Source of the DNA: Acidobacteriaceae bacterium
GTDB lineage: Bacteria; Acidobacteriota; Terriglobia; Terriglobales; Acidobacteriaceae
NCBI GenBank assembly: GCA_027449965.1
Contig: DAIDKP010000002.1
Span: forward strand, 33,347 to 97,346
Direction of reading: 5' to 3'
DNA: 64,000 nt
Of the stretch, positions 52,007 through 63,422 are shown piece after piece (the first letter of the stretch is position 1; each line of letters begins with the position of its first letter). Both the position numbers and the translations under genes were made by a program. A model generated the notes under the pieces. It ran no database searches. It saw only the letters and a list, made by a program, of their open reading frames with translations, and was not told the origin of the DNA.

Positions 52007-52692
52007 TGAAGATTCTGATTGTGGACGATGAGCGGCAGATCACGCGCGTACTGCGCACTTCGCTGCAAAGCAGCGGCTATGAGATTGCCGTGGCAAACAA
52101 CGGGATGGAGGCGTTTGCGCTGTATAAAAGCTTTGCGCCGGACCTGGTGATTACGGATCTGTCGATGCCGGAGATGGATGGGCTGGAGCTGACGCGGGCG
52201 ATTCGTGCGATTGCCGAGACGCCGATCATTGTGCTGTCGGTGCGGGAGCAGGAACCCATCAAAGTGGCGGCGCTCGATGAGGGCGCGGACGACTATGTGA
52301 CGAAGCCGTTCAGCATGCAGGAGCTGCTGGCGCGGGTGCGCGCGAACTTGCGCAAGGGACTGCGGAACGAGCCACCGCCAGAGGTGTTGACGGTGGGCGA
52401 GCTACATATTGATTCAGCCACGCGGCGGGTGAGCGTGCGCGGCGTGGAGACGCATCTGACGCCGAAGGAGTTTGACCTGTTGCTGCTGCTGGCCAGCAAT
52501 CCGGATCGTGTGCTGACGCATCGGCAGCTGCTGCGCAGCATCTGGGGACCGGCGGGTGAGGAGCAGCCGGAGTATCTGCGCGTGCTGGTGGCGCAGTTAC
52601 GCAAGAAGCTGGACAGCACGGACAGCTCACGCTATATCGAGAGCGAGCCGTGGGTGGGCTATCGGCTGCGCGACGAAACTACAAATTCTTAA
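52006..52692 (+). CDS. kdpE: Response regulator KdpE
   Basis: 228 residues. The receiver has IVDDE near the N-terminus, DLVITDLSMPEMDG with the phospho-Asp, and DYVTKPF with the conserved Lys. A winged-helix OmpR-type output domain follows (LTPKEFDLLLLLASNPDRVLTHRQLL). It should activate the kdp operon downstream. It is translationally coupled to the N-terminal KdpD gene and lies 83 bases before the porin gene. Confidence 0.94.
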   Translation: MKILIVDDERQITRVLRTSLQSSGYEIAVANNGMEAFALYKSFAPDLVITDLSMPEMDGLELTRAIRAIAETPIIVLSVREQEPIKVAALDEGADDYVTKPFSMQELLARVRANLRKGLRNEPPPEVLTVGELHIDSATRRVSVRGVETHLTPKEFDLLLLLASNPDRVLTHRQLLRSIWGPAGEEQPEYLRVLVAQLRKKLDSTDSSRYIESEPWVGYRLRDETTNS

Positions 52693-52775
52693 CGGATTCA
52701 CTACACACTCTCAACGCACTCCCTACGGACTTTCTACGGGCAACAGGCATTCACTGGAGGCATGGAGGCTTTCCC

Positions 52776-54638
52776 ATGTTCGACTCAGTGCAGTGCCCTT
52801 TGGCGGTAGAAACAGAGACGATTCCGAGTCGCCGATCTGTCGCAGGAAATTCCCGATTCAAAAAACTTACAGTTTCTTTATGTATTTCAAACAGACTCCA
52901 AACCCCGGCACGACAGATGCTGGAGAGGTACTTGCGGCGATCGACGCCGCTGATGATGGCAGTCGTCTATATTTTTGCCACGTCGTTCGCCATGGCGCAA
53001 AGCGGCAGGGATGCAACGGCAGGGATGCAGACCGGGAGACAGGCCGAGATGCAACGTGCGTCGAAGAGCGTTCCGATGAAGAAGACAGAGACGAACGAGA
53101 AGGTTGAGGCGAAGGTGGCGATTCCGAAGGCGCCGCAGCCAGATTTTTTTCATCGGTGGGGCCGCGCCTATTTGGCCGACTGGTCCGGCAATGCTCCCGG
53201 CACTGCGGTGCCGCAGCAGCCCCGTCGTGGCACGCCAGGACCGATTGCTTCACCGCCATTTCCGGCAAGCGACTGGCCAATCGGCGGCACAGTCGTGATT
53301 GGCGCGCCAGATACGCAGACCTATCCGCTGATGCAGGCGATCAACGGGAACAAGGATGTGAACAAGATCTACGGCTGGCTTGAGGTGGGCGCGAACGGCT
53401 CGACGAACAACAAGACAAACGCCGCGAAGGGAATTGCAGCAAATGCGCCGGCAGCCTATGACGTGTATTCGAACACAGTGCAACTGGACCAGTTTGCGCT
53501 CTACTTTGAGCGGCAGGAAGACACTGCGCAAAATGACCGTTATGACTGGGGTTATCGAGTGACGGGACTGTATGGCGTGGACTATCGGTTTACCACGTCG
53601 CATGGAATTCTGAGCCAGCAGTTGCTGGTGAAGAATGCGCAGTATGGCTTCGATCCGGTGATGTTTTATCTGGATTTCTATCTGCCGCATGTGGGCGAGG
53701 GAACGGTGGTGCGCGTCGGTCGGTATATCTCACTGCCGGATATCGAGGCGCAACTGGCGCCGAATAATTACACGTACTCGCATTCGATTCTCTATACCTA
53801 TGACTGCTACACGCAGGTGGGTGTGAATGTGACGACGAAGATCCATGGTCACTGGACGGTGCAGGGTGGCATTTCGCCCGGCTGCGATACGGCGCCATGG
53901 ACGACCGATGCGAAAGTGACCGGCAATGCCTGTGTCGTCTATACGTGGCACAACGGCGGCGATGCCTTGAATACCTGTGATAACACGATCAACGATGGCA
54001 AATATGCGTATAACAATCTGACTGCGTTCTATGAGACGTGGTATCACCGCTTCAATGCAAAGTGGCATACGGATACGGAAGCCTGGTACCAGTACATGCG
54101 CGATGTGCCGAATATGTACTGGTATAACGGAGGGTTTGCGCGGACGGCTGCGCATCCGTGGCCGGAGACGAATGGCGCGGGTGGGAATCTGAACTTTGGC
54201 GCAGTGTGTGAAGACCCGAGGCTGAGCGCAGCGCAGCAATCGTCCCAGTGTTTTGCTCCGGAGTGGGCGATTGTAAATTATGTGGAGCATAACTTCCTGC
54301 ATAACACGGCTTCGTTGAATATCCGCAATGAGTATGTGGACGATATCAAGGGGCAGCGCACTGGTACGCCGGCAGCATATGAAGAGCACATGGTGGGCTT
54401 TGATTTCTGGGCCGGCTCAACAGTTACCTTTCGACCGGAGATAAGCTACATCAAGTGTTATAGCAGTTACAAGACTCTCGATGGGAGAGCGGTTTCGTGC
54501 ACGGATATCAGCGCGGGCAGTTCTGTGGCAAGCGATACGCAGGAGTGGATTGCGGGAATGCCAGGCGCGACGCTGCCGTCGGGACGTGGCAAGCAATCTT
54601 CGCTGACGGTGGCTGCGGACCTGATCTGGCATTTTTGA
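52776..54638 (+). CDS. BBP2/OmpL-like outer-membrane beta-barrel protein
   Basis: 620 residues from the ATG with GGAGG at seven bases. The signal-like segment (LMMAVVYIFATSFAMA) begins near residue 60, so an internal start at 52917 is quite possible. The mature part alternates polar and aromatic residues in strands (YGWLEVGANGSTNN; FALYFERQEDTAQNDRYDWGYRVTG in part) and ends in WHF, a typical C-terminal aromatic of barrels. It is probably a porin. Its place between kdpE and the kdp genes suggests a part in potassium uptake. Confidence 0.8.
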   Translation: MFDSVQCPLAVETETIPSRRSVAGNSRFKKLTVSLCISNRLQTPARQMLERYLRRSTPLMMAVVYIFATSFAMAQSGRDATAGMQTGRQAEMQRASKSVPMKKTETNEKVEAKVAIPKAPQPDFFHRWGRAYLADWSGNAPGTAVPQQPRRGTPGPIASPPFPASDWPIGGTVVIGAPDTQTYPLMQAINGNKDVNKIYGWLEVGANGSTNNKTNAAKGIAANAPAAYDVYSNTVQLDQFALYFERQEDTAQNDRYDWGYRVTGLYGVDYRFTTSHGILSQQLLVKNAQYGFDPVMFYLDFYLPHVGEGTVVRVGRYISLPDIEAQLAPNNYTYSHSILYTYDCYTQVGVNVTTKIHGHWTVQGGISPGCDTAPWTTDAKVTGNACVVYTWHNGGDALNTCDNTINDGKYAYNNLTAFYETWYHRFNAKWHTDTEAWYQYMRDVPNMYWYNGGFARTAAHPWPETNGAGGNLNFGAVCEDPRLSAAQQSSQCFAPEWAIVNYVEHNFLHNTASLNIRNEYVDDIKGQRTGTPAAYEEHMVGFDFWAGSTVTFRPEISYIKCYSSYKTLDGRAVSCTDISAGSSVASDTQEWIAGMPGATLPSGRGKQSSLTVAADLIWHF

Positions 54639-54735
54639 CTGGAGCGTGGGTGCGGGTGCTTGAATGCCCGCATCCACACTGGAAGATGAGCAGTACGATG
54701 GACTGGATGTTGAGAACGAATGGGGGCGGTTGACG

Positions 54736-54834
54736 ATGGCGGATCTGATTTCACTGCTGGCGGTAGCGATTCTCTTTGCTGTGGCGCTGGTATATGTGAC
54801 TGGCTGCGACGGACTGAAAGGGGCTTCGCGATGA
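54736..54834 (+). CDS. Small membrane protein before kdpF
   Basis: 32 residues: MADLISLLAVAILFAVALVY, then VTGCDGLKGASR. One helix and a Cys-containing polar tail. It overlaps the kdpF start (ATGA). Small proteins of this kind precede kdpF in other kdp operons, to my recollection, and are usually unannotated; the function is unknown. Confidence 0.7.
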   Translation: MADLISLLAVAILFAVALVYVTGCDGLKGASR

Positions 54835-54917
54835 TGGAGAATGTGGTTTCGCTGATTCTCTCAGCACTGTTGCTGGTGTACCTGGTGTATGCGCTTTTGA
54901 AACCGGAGAAGTTCTGA
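54831..54917 (+). CDS. kdpF: KdpF, small Kdp subunit
   Basis: 28 residues with one hydrophobic helix, ending YLVYALLKPEKF. It stabilises the KdpABC complex. A second ATG one codon in is equally possible. It abuts kdpA. Confidence 0.88.
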   Translation: MMENVVSLILSALLLVYLVYALLKPEKF

Positions 54918-56680
54918 TGTCACTGAATGGATGGTTGCAGATTCTGTTGTTTATCGCGCTGGTGCTGCTGCTGGCGCAACCTGTGGGCAGTTACATGACA
55001 CTGGTGTTTGAGCGTCGGCGGACGTGGCTGGATGGGGTGTGCGGGCCGGTGGAACGGCTGCTCTATCGACTGGCAGGCATCGATGCCGATTATGAGATGC
55101 GCTGGACGGAGTACGCCGTGGCGATGCTGGTCTTCAGCGCGGTGACGCTGGTTTTAACCTATCTCATGGAGCGCTTGCAGGGCATCCTGCCGCTGAATAC
55201 GCAGCACCTGCCAGGTGTTCCGGCTGACGTGGCGCTGAACACGGCGATCTCGTTTACGACAAATACCAACTGGCAGAGTTATGTGCCGGAAACAACCATG
55301 AGTTACCTGACGCAGATGGTCGGGCTGGCGACGCATAACTTCTGGTCGGCGGCGGTGGGTCTGGCGCTGGCGATTGCGTTTGTGCGCGGGATTGCGCGGC
55401 GCGAGAGCAGCACACTGGGAAATTTTTGGGTAGACCTGACGCGCGCGACGCTGTGGGTACTGTTACCAATGTCTCTGGTGCTCGCGATTGCGCTGGTGTC
55501 GCAGGGCGTGGTGCAGAACTTTCGCCCGTATGACAGGGCGACGCTGGTGGAGCCGCAGCGGATTGCAGGCAGCGGCGGGCAAAGCTCAACGATGACGACG
55601 CAGACGATTGCGCAGGGACCAGTGGCTTCGCAGGAGGCGATCAAGATGCTGGGCACCAATGGCGGCGGATTTTTCAATGCCAACAGTGCGCATCCGTTTG
55701 AGAATCCGACACCGCTGACAAACTTTCTCGAGATGCTGGCGATCTTTCTTCTGCCTGCGGGGTTGACGGTGACGCTGGGGCAGATAGTGGGTTCGCCGAA
55801 GCATGGTCGCGCGGTGCTGGCGGCGATGACGATTCTGTTTGCCGTGGGCGTGATGGCGTGCTACTGGGCGGAGTCGCAGCCGAATCCGCTGATGCATGGG
55901 GTGGCGCAGGGGCATAGTGAGCAGCAGTCGGGCGGAAACATGGAGGGCAAGGAGGTGCGGTTTGGCGTGGCCAACTCGGCTCTCTTTGCCACGGTGACGA
56001 CGGATGCAAGCTGCGGCGCAGTGAATGCGATGCATGACTCGTTTACGCCGCTGGGCGGGCTGGTTCCGATGGTGAATATCCTGCTGGGCGAGATTGTCTT
56101 TGGCGGGGTGGGCGCGGGGCTGTACGGGATGCTGGTCTTTGTGGTGATTGCGGTGTTCATCGCCGGACTCATGGTGGGGCGAACACCGGAGTATCTGGGC
56201 AAGAAGATCGAAAGCTATGACGTGCAGATGTCGATGTTGTACTTGCTGATCTTTCCGCTGGTGATTCTGGGTTTTGCGGCGGTTTCAGTGATGATGCCCT
56301 CGACCGGGCTGAGCGTGCTGGCGAACAAGGGTCCGCATGGGCTGTCGGAGATTCTGTATGCGTATGCTTCGGCGACGGGCAACAACGGATCAGCGTTTGC
56401 GGGTTCCAACTGGAATACGCACTGGTACAACTACTCGACAGGCGTGGCGATGTTTATCGGGCGGTTTCTGATGATTGTGCCGATGCTGGCGATTGCGGGC
56501 AATCTGGCGCGGAAGAAGATTGTGCCGGCGAGCGCGGGCACGTTTCCGGTGACGACGCCGTTGTTCACGCTGCTGCTGGTGGGCGTGATTGTGGTCGTGG
56601 GCGCGCTGACGTTCTTTCCGGCGATCAGCCTGGGACCGGTGCTGGAGCACCTGCTGCTTCACGCTGGACAAACGTTCTGA
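54917..56680 (+). CDS. kdpA: KdpA, potassium-binding and channel subunit
   Basis: 587 residues, about ten membrane helices. The four selectivity-filter-like loops are visible, for example [14 protein letters not shown] and [19 protein letters not shown]. It selects K+ for the KdpFABC pump in the inner membrane. The start overlaps the last base of kdpF. Confidence 0.96.
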   Translation: MSLNGWLQILLFIALVLLLAQPVGSYMTLVFERRRTWLDGVCGPVERLLYRLAGIDADYEMRWTEYAVAMLVFSAVTLVLTYLMERLQGILPLNTQHLPGVPADVALNTAISFTTNTNWQSYVPETTMSYLTQMVGLATHNFWSAAVGLALAIAFVRGIARRESSTLGNFWVDLTRATLWVLLPMSLVLAIALVSQGVVQNFRPYDRATLVEPQRIAGSGGQSSTMTTQTIAQGPVASQEAIKMLGTNGGGFFNANSAHPFENPTPLTNFLEMLAIFLLPAGLTVTLGQIVGSPKHGRAVLAAMTILFAVGVMACYWAESQPNPLMHGVAQGHSEQQSGGNMEGKEVRFGVANSALFATVTTDASCGAVNAMHDSFTPLGGLVPMVNILLGEIVFGGVGAGLYGMLVFVVIAVFIAGLMVGRTPEYLGKKIESYDVQMSMLYLLIFPLVILGFAAVSVMMPSTGLSVLANKGPHGLSEILYAYASATGNNGSAFAGSNWNTHWYNYSTGVAMFIGRFLMIVPMLAIAGNLARKKIVPASAGTFPVTTPLFTLLLVGVIVVVGALTFFPAISLGPVLEHLLLHAGQTF

Positions 56681-56697
56681 AAAAAAGGGAGTACAGG

Positions 56698-58749
56698 ATG
56701 CTGAGCGGAAGAAAGATGAAGGATCGGCGCTCGTTGTTCGATGGCGCGATTGTGCAGCGGGCGAGTGTGGACGCGCTGCGGAAGCTGTCGCCGAAGCTGA
56801 TGATGAAGAACCCGGTGATGTTTGTGGTGGAAGTGGGCAGCGTGCTCACGAGCGTGCTGCTGCTGCGGAATACCGTGCAGCATACGGGGCACTTCCGGTT
56901 CGATTTGCAGATTACGCTTTGGCTCTGGTTTACGGTGCTGTTTGCAAACTTTGCTGAAGCGATGGCCGAGGGCCGCGGCAAGGCGCAGGCCGATGCGCTG
57001 CGGCTGGCGAAGTCGGAGACGACGGCGTATCGCGTGAACAAGTCGGGCGGCGTGGATGAGGTGCCAAGCTCGCAGTTGCGTGCCGGCGATGTGATTCGCG
57101 CGGTGGCCGGGCAGATGATTCCTGGTGATGGCGAGATCATTGAAGGGGTTGCGTCGGTGGATGAGTCGGCGATTACGGGCGAGTCGGCGCCGGTGATTCG
57201 CGAGGCTGGCGGAGACCGGTCGGCAGTGACCGGGGGAACTCGCGTGCTGAGCGATGCGATCCAGGTGCGGATTACCTCGAACCCTGGCGAGACGTTTCTG
57301 GATCGGATGATTGCGCTGGTGGAGGGCGCGGAGCGACAGAAGACGCCGAATGAGATTGCGCTGAATATTCTGCTGGCCGGGTTAACGATTATCTTTCTGC
57401 TGGCGGTGGTGACGCTGCAACCGTTTGCCATGTACTCCGGAGCGCCGCAGACGATCTTTGTGCTGATCTCGCTGCTGGTGTGCCTGATTCCGACGACGAT
57501 TGGCGGACTGTTGTCGGCGATTGGCATTGCGGGCATGGACAGGCTGGTGCAGCACAATGTGCTGGCTACCTCCGGACGCGCGGTCGAGGCGGCAGGCGAT
57601 GTGAATACGCTGCTGCTGGACAAGACCGGCACGATAACGATTGGCAATCGACAGGCGACGGAGTTTCTGGCCGCGCCGGGGGTGAGCGGAGAGCAACTTG
57701 CCGATGCGGCGCAACTGTCGTCACTGTCCGATGAGACGCCGGAAGGTCGCTCGATTGTGGTGCTGGCGAAGGAGCAGTTTGGGCTGCGCGGGCGCGAACT
57801 GAGCAAGCTGAATGCAGAGTTCATTCCGTTTTCCGCGACGACGCGGATGAGCGGCATCGAGGTGGATAAACGGAGCATTCGCAAGGGCGCGGTGGATGCG
57901 ATTGCGCGATATCTGGAAGAGCATGGAGCGAAGATGCCGGCCGAGGTGCGCGATGCCGTCGAAGGTGTGGCGCGCAGCGGGGGGACACCGCTGGTGGTGG
58001 CCGAGAATGGCCGCGCGCTGGGCGTGATTCACCTGAAGGACATTGTGAAAGGCGGGATGAAGGAGCGGTTCGATCAACTGCGCGCAATGGGCATTCGCAC
58101 AGTGATGATTACGGGCGACAATCCATTGACGGCAGCGGCGATTGCGCGTGAGGCGGGCGTGGATGACTTTCTGGCTGAGGCCAAGCCGAAGGACAAGATG
58201 GACCTGATCAAGCGCGAGCAGGCCGAGGGCAAGCTGGTGGCGATGACCGGCGATGGCACCAACGACGCTCCCGCGCTGGCGCAGGCCGATGTGGGCGTGG
58301 CGATGAACAGCGGCACTCAGGCGGCGAAAGAAGCCGGAAATATGGTGGACCTGGACAGCAATCCCACCAAGCTGATCGAGATTGTGGCGATTGGCAAGCA
58401 GCTGCTGATGACGCGCGGTGCGTTGACGACCTTCTCGATCTCGAACGATATTGCGAAGTACTTTGCGATTATTCCGGCGATGTTTGCGGGCGTTTTTCCA
58501 GTGCTGAATGCGCTGAATATCATGCATCTGCACAACGCGGAGTCGGCGGTGCTGTCGGCGATCATCTTCAATGCGCTGGTGATTGTGGCGCTGATTCCGC
58601 TGGCGCTGCGAGGAGTGACGTATCGACCGATGTCGGCGGCGGCGCTGCTGCAACGCAACCTCGTGGTGTATGGACTGGGCGGCGTGCTGGTTCCGTTTGT
58701 GGGCATCAAGCTGATTGACATGGTGATTACCGCCGTTGGGCTGGCGTAA
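56698..58749 (+). CDS. kdpB: KdpB, P-type ATPase subunit
   Basis: 683 residues. [11 protein letters not shown] holds the phosphorylated Asp, [21 protein letters not shown] the actuator-domain TGES-like loop, and [28 protein letters not shown] (in part: [16 protein letters not shown]) the hinge motif. It couples ATP hydrolysis to K+ import. It follows kdpA by 17 bases. Confidence 0.96.
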   Translation: MLSGRKMKDRRSLFDGAIVQRASVDALRKLSPKLMMKNPVMFVVEVGSVLTSVLLLRNTVQHTGHFRFDLQITLWLWFTVLFANFAEAMAEGRGKAQADALRLAKSETTAYRVNKSGGVDEVPSSQLRAGDVIRAVAGQMIPGDGEIIEGVASVDESAITGESAPVIREAGGDRSAVTGGTRVLSDAIQVRITSNPGETFLDRMIALVEGAERQKTPNEIALNILLAGLTIIFLLAVVTLQPFAMYSGAPQTIFVLISLLVCLIPTTIGGLLSAIGIAGMDRLVQHNVLATSGRAVEAAGDVNTLLLDKTGTITIGNRQATEFLAAPGVSGEQLADAAQLSSLSDETPEGRSIVVLAKEQFGLRGRELSKLNAEFIPFSATTRMSGIEVDKRSIRKGAVDAIARYLEEHGAKMPAEVRDAVEGVARSGGTPLVVAENGRALGVIHLKDIVKGGMKERFDQLRAMGIRTVMITGDNPLTAAAIAREAGVDDFLAEAKPKDKMDLIKREQAEGKLVAMTGDGTNDAPALAQADVGVAMNSGTQAAKEAGNMVDLDSNPTKLIEIVAIGKQLLMTRGALTTFSISNDIAKYFAIIPAMFAGVFPVLNALNIMHLHNAESAVLSAIIFNALVIVALIPLALRGVTYRPMSAAALLQRNLVVYGLGGVLVPFVGIKLIDMVITAVGLA

Positions 58750-58788
58750 CCGCAGTTGAACGGGTGAAAAAGGAAGAGAGCAGGAACG

Positions 58789-59352
58789 ATGAAGAAGCAG
58801 ATCACGATTGCGGTTCTGTACACGTTGTTGACGACGGTGCTGCTGGGGGTGGGATATCCGCTGGCGGTGACGGCCGTCGCGCGGCTTCTGTTTCACCGGC
58901 AGGCCGATGGCGAGTTGATTATGCGTGACGGCCATCTGGTGGGATCGGCGCTGATTGGGCAGCCGTTCACCGGGCCGCGGTACTTTCACAGCAGGCCGTC
59001 GGCGGCGGGCGCTGGTTATGACGCAAGCGCTTCGTCGGGGTCAAACCTGGCCGCGAGCAGCAAGGCGTTGTTGGATCGTACGGAAGCCAGTGTGGCCGTG
59101 GAGAAAAACGATGGACCGGTGCCCGTGGACCTGGTGACGGCATCAGGCTCCGGGCTGGACCCGGACATTACACCTGCAGCGGCGTTCTATCAGGTTGCGC
59201 GCGTGGCTGCGGCGAGAGGTCTGCCAGTGCAGGTGGTGGAAGATCTGGTGCAGAAACATGTGACGGAGCGGCAGTTTGGGTTGCTGGGTGAGCCGCGCGT
59301 GCATGTGCTGGAACTGAACCTGGCGCTGGACGCGATGGCTCCGAAGAGCTGA
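58789..59352 (+). CDS. kdpC: KdpC, Kdp assembly subunit
   Basis: 187 residues: one N-terminal membrane helix (about residues 8-28), GSALIGQPFTGPRYFHSRPSA and TASGSGLDPDITPAAA, both typical of KdpC, then QVVEDLVQKHV. It raises the ATP affinity of KdpB. Last gene of the operon. Confidence 0.95.
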   Translation: MKKQITIAVLYTLLTTVLLGVGYPLAVTAVARLLFHRQADGELIMRDGHLVGSALIGQPFTGPRYFHSRPSAAGAGYDASASSGSNLAASSKALLDRTEASVAVEKNDGPVPVDLVTASGSGLDPDITPAAAFYQVARVAAARGLPVQVVEDLVQKHVTERQFGLLGEPRVHVLELNLALDAMAPKS

Positions 59353-59451
59353 AGCGCGCAGCGCCGCTGCTGTCCTTGAAGCAATCCTGAGCGGGTGCGC
59401 CACGGCTCGCGCGGCAGTCACACGGTGACTTCCGGCTGAAGTCGGCAGACC

Positions 59452-62139
59452 TCAGCCGAGCAACTCGCTCACAATTCCCACCACAGCACTGAGCGCCCGA
59501 TCCAGCAGCGCCGCGTCCTTGCCGCCCGCCTCAGCAATCTCCGGCTTGCCTCCGCCGGAGCCGCCCACCAGCCTGGCCACAGCGCCCACCAGCTTGCCGG
59601 CCTGCACGCGCTTCACCAGTCCCGGCGTTACGCCGGCGATCAGCGCCACCTTGTCCTCCGGCTGCGCGGAGCCAACGACGACGATGCCCTCGCCGAGACG
59701 TTGTTTCAGGTTGTCCACCAGAGTTCGCAACTGGCCTCGGTCAAGGTGATCGGCGCGCAGAGTGGCTACGCGGAGACCTGCGACCGTGGCTGCGCCGGTG
59801 ACGGCGGTGTCCAGCTTTCCCGCTGCCTGCTGCATGCGCATCTCGTCGAGTTCGCGGCGCAGACGCCTGACCTCGTCTTCGTGCTCGGCCAGCCGCAGAC
59901 GCAGGGCGCTGGCCGGGTCGTCGTCCGGACCAGCCGGAGCGGCCTGCGCGGCCACCTGGGCTACGGCAAAGTCACGGCGAAAGGCATCGAGCGCACCGGT
60001 TCCGCTGATCGCCTCCAGACGCCGAACGCCCGAAGAGACGGACCCTTCGCCGATAATCTTGATCAGTCCTATCTCGCCGGTTGCAGCGGTGTGCGTGCCG
60101 CCGCAAAGTTCGGTGGAGAATCCGTCCATGACGCGCACGACGCGCACTTTGTCGCCATACTTTTCGCCAAAAAGGGCCATCGCCTTGTACTCGTGGACAG
60201 CGACGTCGATGGGCACGTCGACCAGCGTTTCAACGCGCGCGTTGGCGAGCACTTCGCGGTTGACGATCGACTCAATGTCGGCAAGATCTTCGTCGGCAAC
60301 CGGGGCAAAATGGCTGAAGTCGAAGCGCAGCCGGGTTGGATCGACGAGCGAGCCGGCCTGCTTAACGTGCGTTCCCAGAACCTGGCGAAGAGCGGCATGA
60401 AGCAGATGGGTTCCGGTGTGATTACGCCGGATGGCATCGCGGCGAGCGCCGTCCACGACGGCGTTGACGCGGTCGCCGACGGCCAGCGCATGGCGCAGCA
60501 GGGCACGATGCGCGCGCACTGCCTGCACCGGCGCCACGCAACCGGTGACTTCGGCGAGGGTGATGTTGCCATCGACGCTGGTCAGTCGTCCGGTGTCGCC
60601 GACCTGGCCGCCGGAGTCAGCATAGAAGCTGGTGTGGTCAAGGACAACATCGACGGTTTCGCCCGCAGCAGCCGCAGCCACGCCAATGCCATCGCGGACC
60701 AGCGCGAGCACTTCGCAGTCCAGGGCACCGAGCCGTTCGTAGCCCTCGAAGACGGTTTTGGGTAGCTCACGATAGACCGGCGAGGCCGACTTCTGGCTGC
60801 CGCCTTTCCAACTGGCGCGAGCACGCGCCTGCTCGGCTTCGCGCGCGGCTTCAAACCCCGCCTCATCAAAGTGCACGCCCGCATCCCGCGCTGCGTCCAC
60901 CATGAAGTCGAGCGGCAAGCCGAATGTTTCATAGAGATGGAAGGCCTTGTCGCCGGTGAACTCGCCGCGCAGCTCTTCATCGAGACGCACCATTCCGGTC
61001 TTCAGCACGCGGTCAAACTGCCGCTCCTCGGCTTCGATCACTTTGGCCACACGATCGGCGGAGTCAAGCAACTCCGGGTAGGCTCCACTCATGCGGTCGC
61101 GCACGGCAAAGACCATCTGGTGCAGAAACGGCTGGGTCTGCCCCAGCAGACGCCCATGCCGAATCCCGCGCCGCAGAATCTTCCGCAAGACGTAGCCGCG
61201 CCCTTCGTTGGAAGGCAGCACTCCGTCGTGAATCAGAAACGTCGCTGCGCGCGCGTGGTCGGCAATAATCCGCAGGCTCGCCGTCGTCACGTCGTTGGCC
61301 ACGCCCGTCAGCTCCGCCGCGCGCGCAATCAGCGGCGTAAACAGGTCTGTCTCGAAGTTCGACAGCTTGCCCTGAAGCACCGCCGCCAGCCGCTCCAGCC
61401 CCATCCCGGTGTCAATCGACGGCTTGGGCAGCGGCGTCAGTTTGTAGCCCGTGGTCTTGCCGCCCTCGATCACCGCCGAGCGGTCAAACTGCATGAAGAC
61501 CAGATTCCAAATCTCCACATACCGCGCATCATCCTCGCCGAACGGCAGGTCGAGCCCCGTCTCGGAAGCCTCCACGCCCAGATCAATAAAGATCTCCGAG
61601 CAGGGTCCACACGGCCCGGTTTCGCCCATCTGCCAGAAATTGTCCTTCAGCCCAAAGGCGCGAATCCGCTCGCGCGGCACGCCGACCTCGATCCAGAACT
61701 GCTCAGCCTCGTCATCGCGCGGCACGCCATTGGCCGGGTCGCCCTCGAAGATCGTCACGTAAAGCCGGTTCTTGTCGATGCCAAACCATGCGGCGCTGGT
61801 GACCAGCTCCCAGGCGTAGGCAATGGCTTCGCGCTTGAAGTAGTCGCCGAAGCTGAAGTTCCCCAGCATCTCAAAGAAGGTGTGATGCCGCCGCGTGAAT
61901 CCCACGTTTTCCAGATCATTGTGCTTGCCCCCGGCGCGGACGCACTTCTGCGAGGTGGTGGCACGGGCGTAGTCCCGCCGCTCGGCACCGAGAAAGACAT
62001 CCTTGAACTGATTCATGCCGGCGTTGGTAAACAGCAGCGTGGGATCGTTGGCCGGCACCAGCGACGACGAATGCACACGCCGGTGACCTTTGCTCTCAAA
62101 AAACTGCAGGAATCTTTCCCGAATCTCGTTGCCTGTCAT
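59452..62139 (-). CDS. alaS: Alanyl-tRNA synthetase
   Basis: 895 residues, full length. The class II catalytic core ([31 protein letters not shown]), the editing domain with zinc-binding [14 protein letters not shown] and [15 protein letters not shown], and the C-terminal DHHA1-like domain with [15 protein letters not shown] are all present. It charges tRNA-Ala, one copy of which lies at 32.3 kb. Convergent with kdpC and divergent from the permease gene. Confidence 0.97.
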   Translation of the reverse strand: MTGNEIRERFLQFFESKGHRRVHSSSLVPANDPTLLFTNAGMNQFKDVFLGAERRDYARATTSQKCVRAGGKHNDLENVGFTRRHHTFFEMLGNFSFGDYFKREAIAYAWELVTSAAWFGIDKNRLYVTIFEGDPANGVPRDDEAEQFWIEVGVPRERIRAFGLKDNFWQMGETGPCGPCSEIFIDLGVEASETGLDLPFGEDDARYVEIWNLVFMQFDRSAVIEGGKTTGYKLTPLPKPSIDTGMGLERLAAVLQGKLSNFETDLFTPLIARAAELTGVANDVTTASLRIIADHARAATFLIHDGVLPSNEGRGYVLRKILRRGIRHGRLLGQTQPFLHQMVFAVRDRMSGAYPELLDSADRVAKVIEAEERQFDRVLKTGMVRLDEELRGEFTGDKAFHLYETFGLPLDFMVDAARDAGVHFDEAGFEAAREAEQARARASWKGGSQKSASPVYRELPKTVFEGYERLGALDCEVLALVRDGIGVAAAAAGETVDVVLDHTSFYADSGGQVGDTGRLTSVDGNITLAEVTGCVAPVQAVRAHRALLRHALAVGDRVNAVVDGARRDAIRRNHTGTHLLHAALRQVLGTHVKQAGSLVDPTRLRFDFSHFAPVADEDLADIESIVNREVLANARVETLVDVPIDVAVHEYKAMALFGEKYGDKVRVVRVMDGFSTELCGGTHTAATGEIGLIKIIGEGSVSSGVRRLEAISGTGALDAFRRDFAVAQVAAQAAPAGPDDDPASALRLRLAEHEDEVRRLRRELDEMRMQQAAGKLDTAVTGAATVAGLRVATLRADHLDRGQLRTLVDNLKQRLGEGIVVVGSAQPEDKVALIAGVTPGLVKRVQAGKLVGAVARLVGGSGGGKPEIAEAGGKDAALLDRALSAVVGIVSELLG

Positions 62140-62291
62140 GCCACTCCCCCGCGCGGATCCTTCATCCGAAACTGAATTTCGTTGCGAAACTCCAGTGTAT
62201 CGGCTCCGATTACCTGCGGTGCTGATTCCGTCAGGATTTACCCTTCTTCCTCGTTCGCCGCGCCTGTTACCCTGAAGGCAGTCGTCCGCCC

Positions 62292-63401
62292 ATGAACAAG
62301 CTTGTTTTTGCCAACCTCATTCACCGCCCTTTGCGTTCGTTCATCTCGGTTGTGGCCATTGCCATCGAGGTGGTCATGATCCTTTCTGTCGTGGCCATCT
62401 TCCTCGGCCAGCTCGACGGACAGAAGATCCGCACCAACGGCATTGGAGCGGACATCATCGTGCGCCCGGCCAATGCAAGTTTCATCAATGCCGTCGGCGG
62501 TGCGCCAGTCCCGGCAAAGAACGCCGCAGCCTTCCTGCGTCTGCCCCATGTCACCGTCGCCGCGCCCGTCATCCAGAACTTCTCGCTGAATCCCGCGCCG
62601 GAGATCATCTACGGCATCGACTACCCCAGCTACAACGCGCTGCGTCCGTTTGTCTTCATCGCCGGTGGACCGTTTCAGGGCCCCGACGACGTCATTGTCG
62701 ATGACGTCTTCATCCAGAGCGGCAAGACCCGTCCCTACCAGGTCGGCGACACCATCAAAATCGTCAACCATCCCTTCCGCATCTGCGGCATCGTCGAATC
62801 CGGCAAGGGCGGACGCAAGATGGTGCCCATCGACACCCTCGGCGATCTCATCGGCTCGCCCGGCAAGGCATCGGTCTTCTTTCTCAAGGCCGACAGCCAG
62901 GACAACCTCGACCTCATCCGCCAGGAGATCGCCGCCACGCCGGGCTTGAGCGACTATCAGGTCCAGACCATGCACGAGTGGATGTCGCTGATGACCCCCG
63001 ACCACATCCCCGGCTTCAATATCGCCCTTGACGTGGTCACCGTGATCGCCACGCTGGTCGGCTTCCTGGTCATCTTCCTGTCCATGTACACGGCCGTGCT
63101 GGAGCGCACCCGCGAGATCGGCATTCTCAAGGCCATGGGCGCCTCAAAGTTCGCCATCGTCGGCATGATCCTCCGCGAGTCGGCTCTGATGGCCCTGGTC
63201 GGCGTGGCTCTGGGCCTGGGCGGCATTCTGGCGCTGCACACGGCGCTGGCGCATCTCTATCCCCAGCTGTTCTTTGAGATCACGCGCCTCTGGGTGCTGA
63301 AGGCAAGTCTGATCGCCGTCGTTGGCACCGTCTTCGGAGCGGTCTATCCGGCCTGGATGGCTGCCGCCAAGGATCCCATCGACGCACTTGCCTACGAATA
63401 G
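62292..63401 (+). CDS. MacB/FtsX-type ABC transporter permease
   Basis: 369 residues. One N-terminal helix (about residues 15-37), a large periplasmic domain of the MacB_PCD type, then three C-terminal helices with [24 protein letters not shown], the signature of FtsX-like permeases. It would act with an ATPase that is not in this window. Substrate unknown: could be lipoprotein, drug or peptide. Confidence 0.88.
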   Translation: MNKLVFANLIHRPLRSFISVVAIAIEVVMILSVVAIFLGQLDGQKIRTNGIGADIIVRPANASFINAVGGAPVPAKNAAAFLRLPHVTVAAPVIQNFSLNPAPEIIYGIDYPSYNALRPFVFIAGGPFQGPDDVIVDDVFIQSGKTRPYQVGDTIKIVNHPFRICGIVESGKGGRKMVPIDTLGDLIGSPGKASVFFLKADSQDNLDLIRQEIAATPGLSDYQVQTMHEWMSLMTPDHIPGFNIALDVVTVIATLVGFLVIFLSMYTAVLERTREIGILKAMGASKFAIVGMILRESALMALVGVALGLGGILALHTALAHLYPQLFFEITRLWVLKASLIAVVGTVFGAVYPAWMAAAKDPIDALAYE

Positions 63402-63422
63402 CGGAGCTATACTCCGGTCAAG

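Noticed and set aside
60871..62175. Plus-strand open frame opposite alaS
   Set aside because: Shadow of alanyl-tRNA synthetase.
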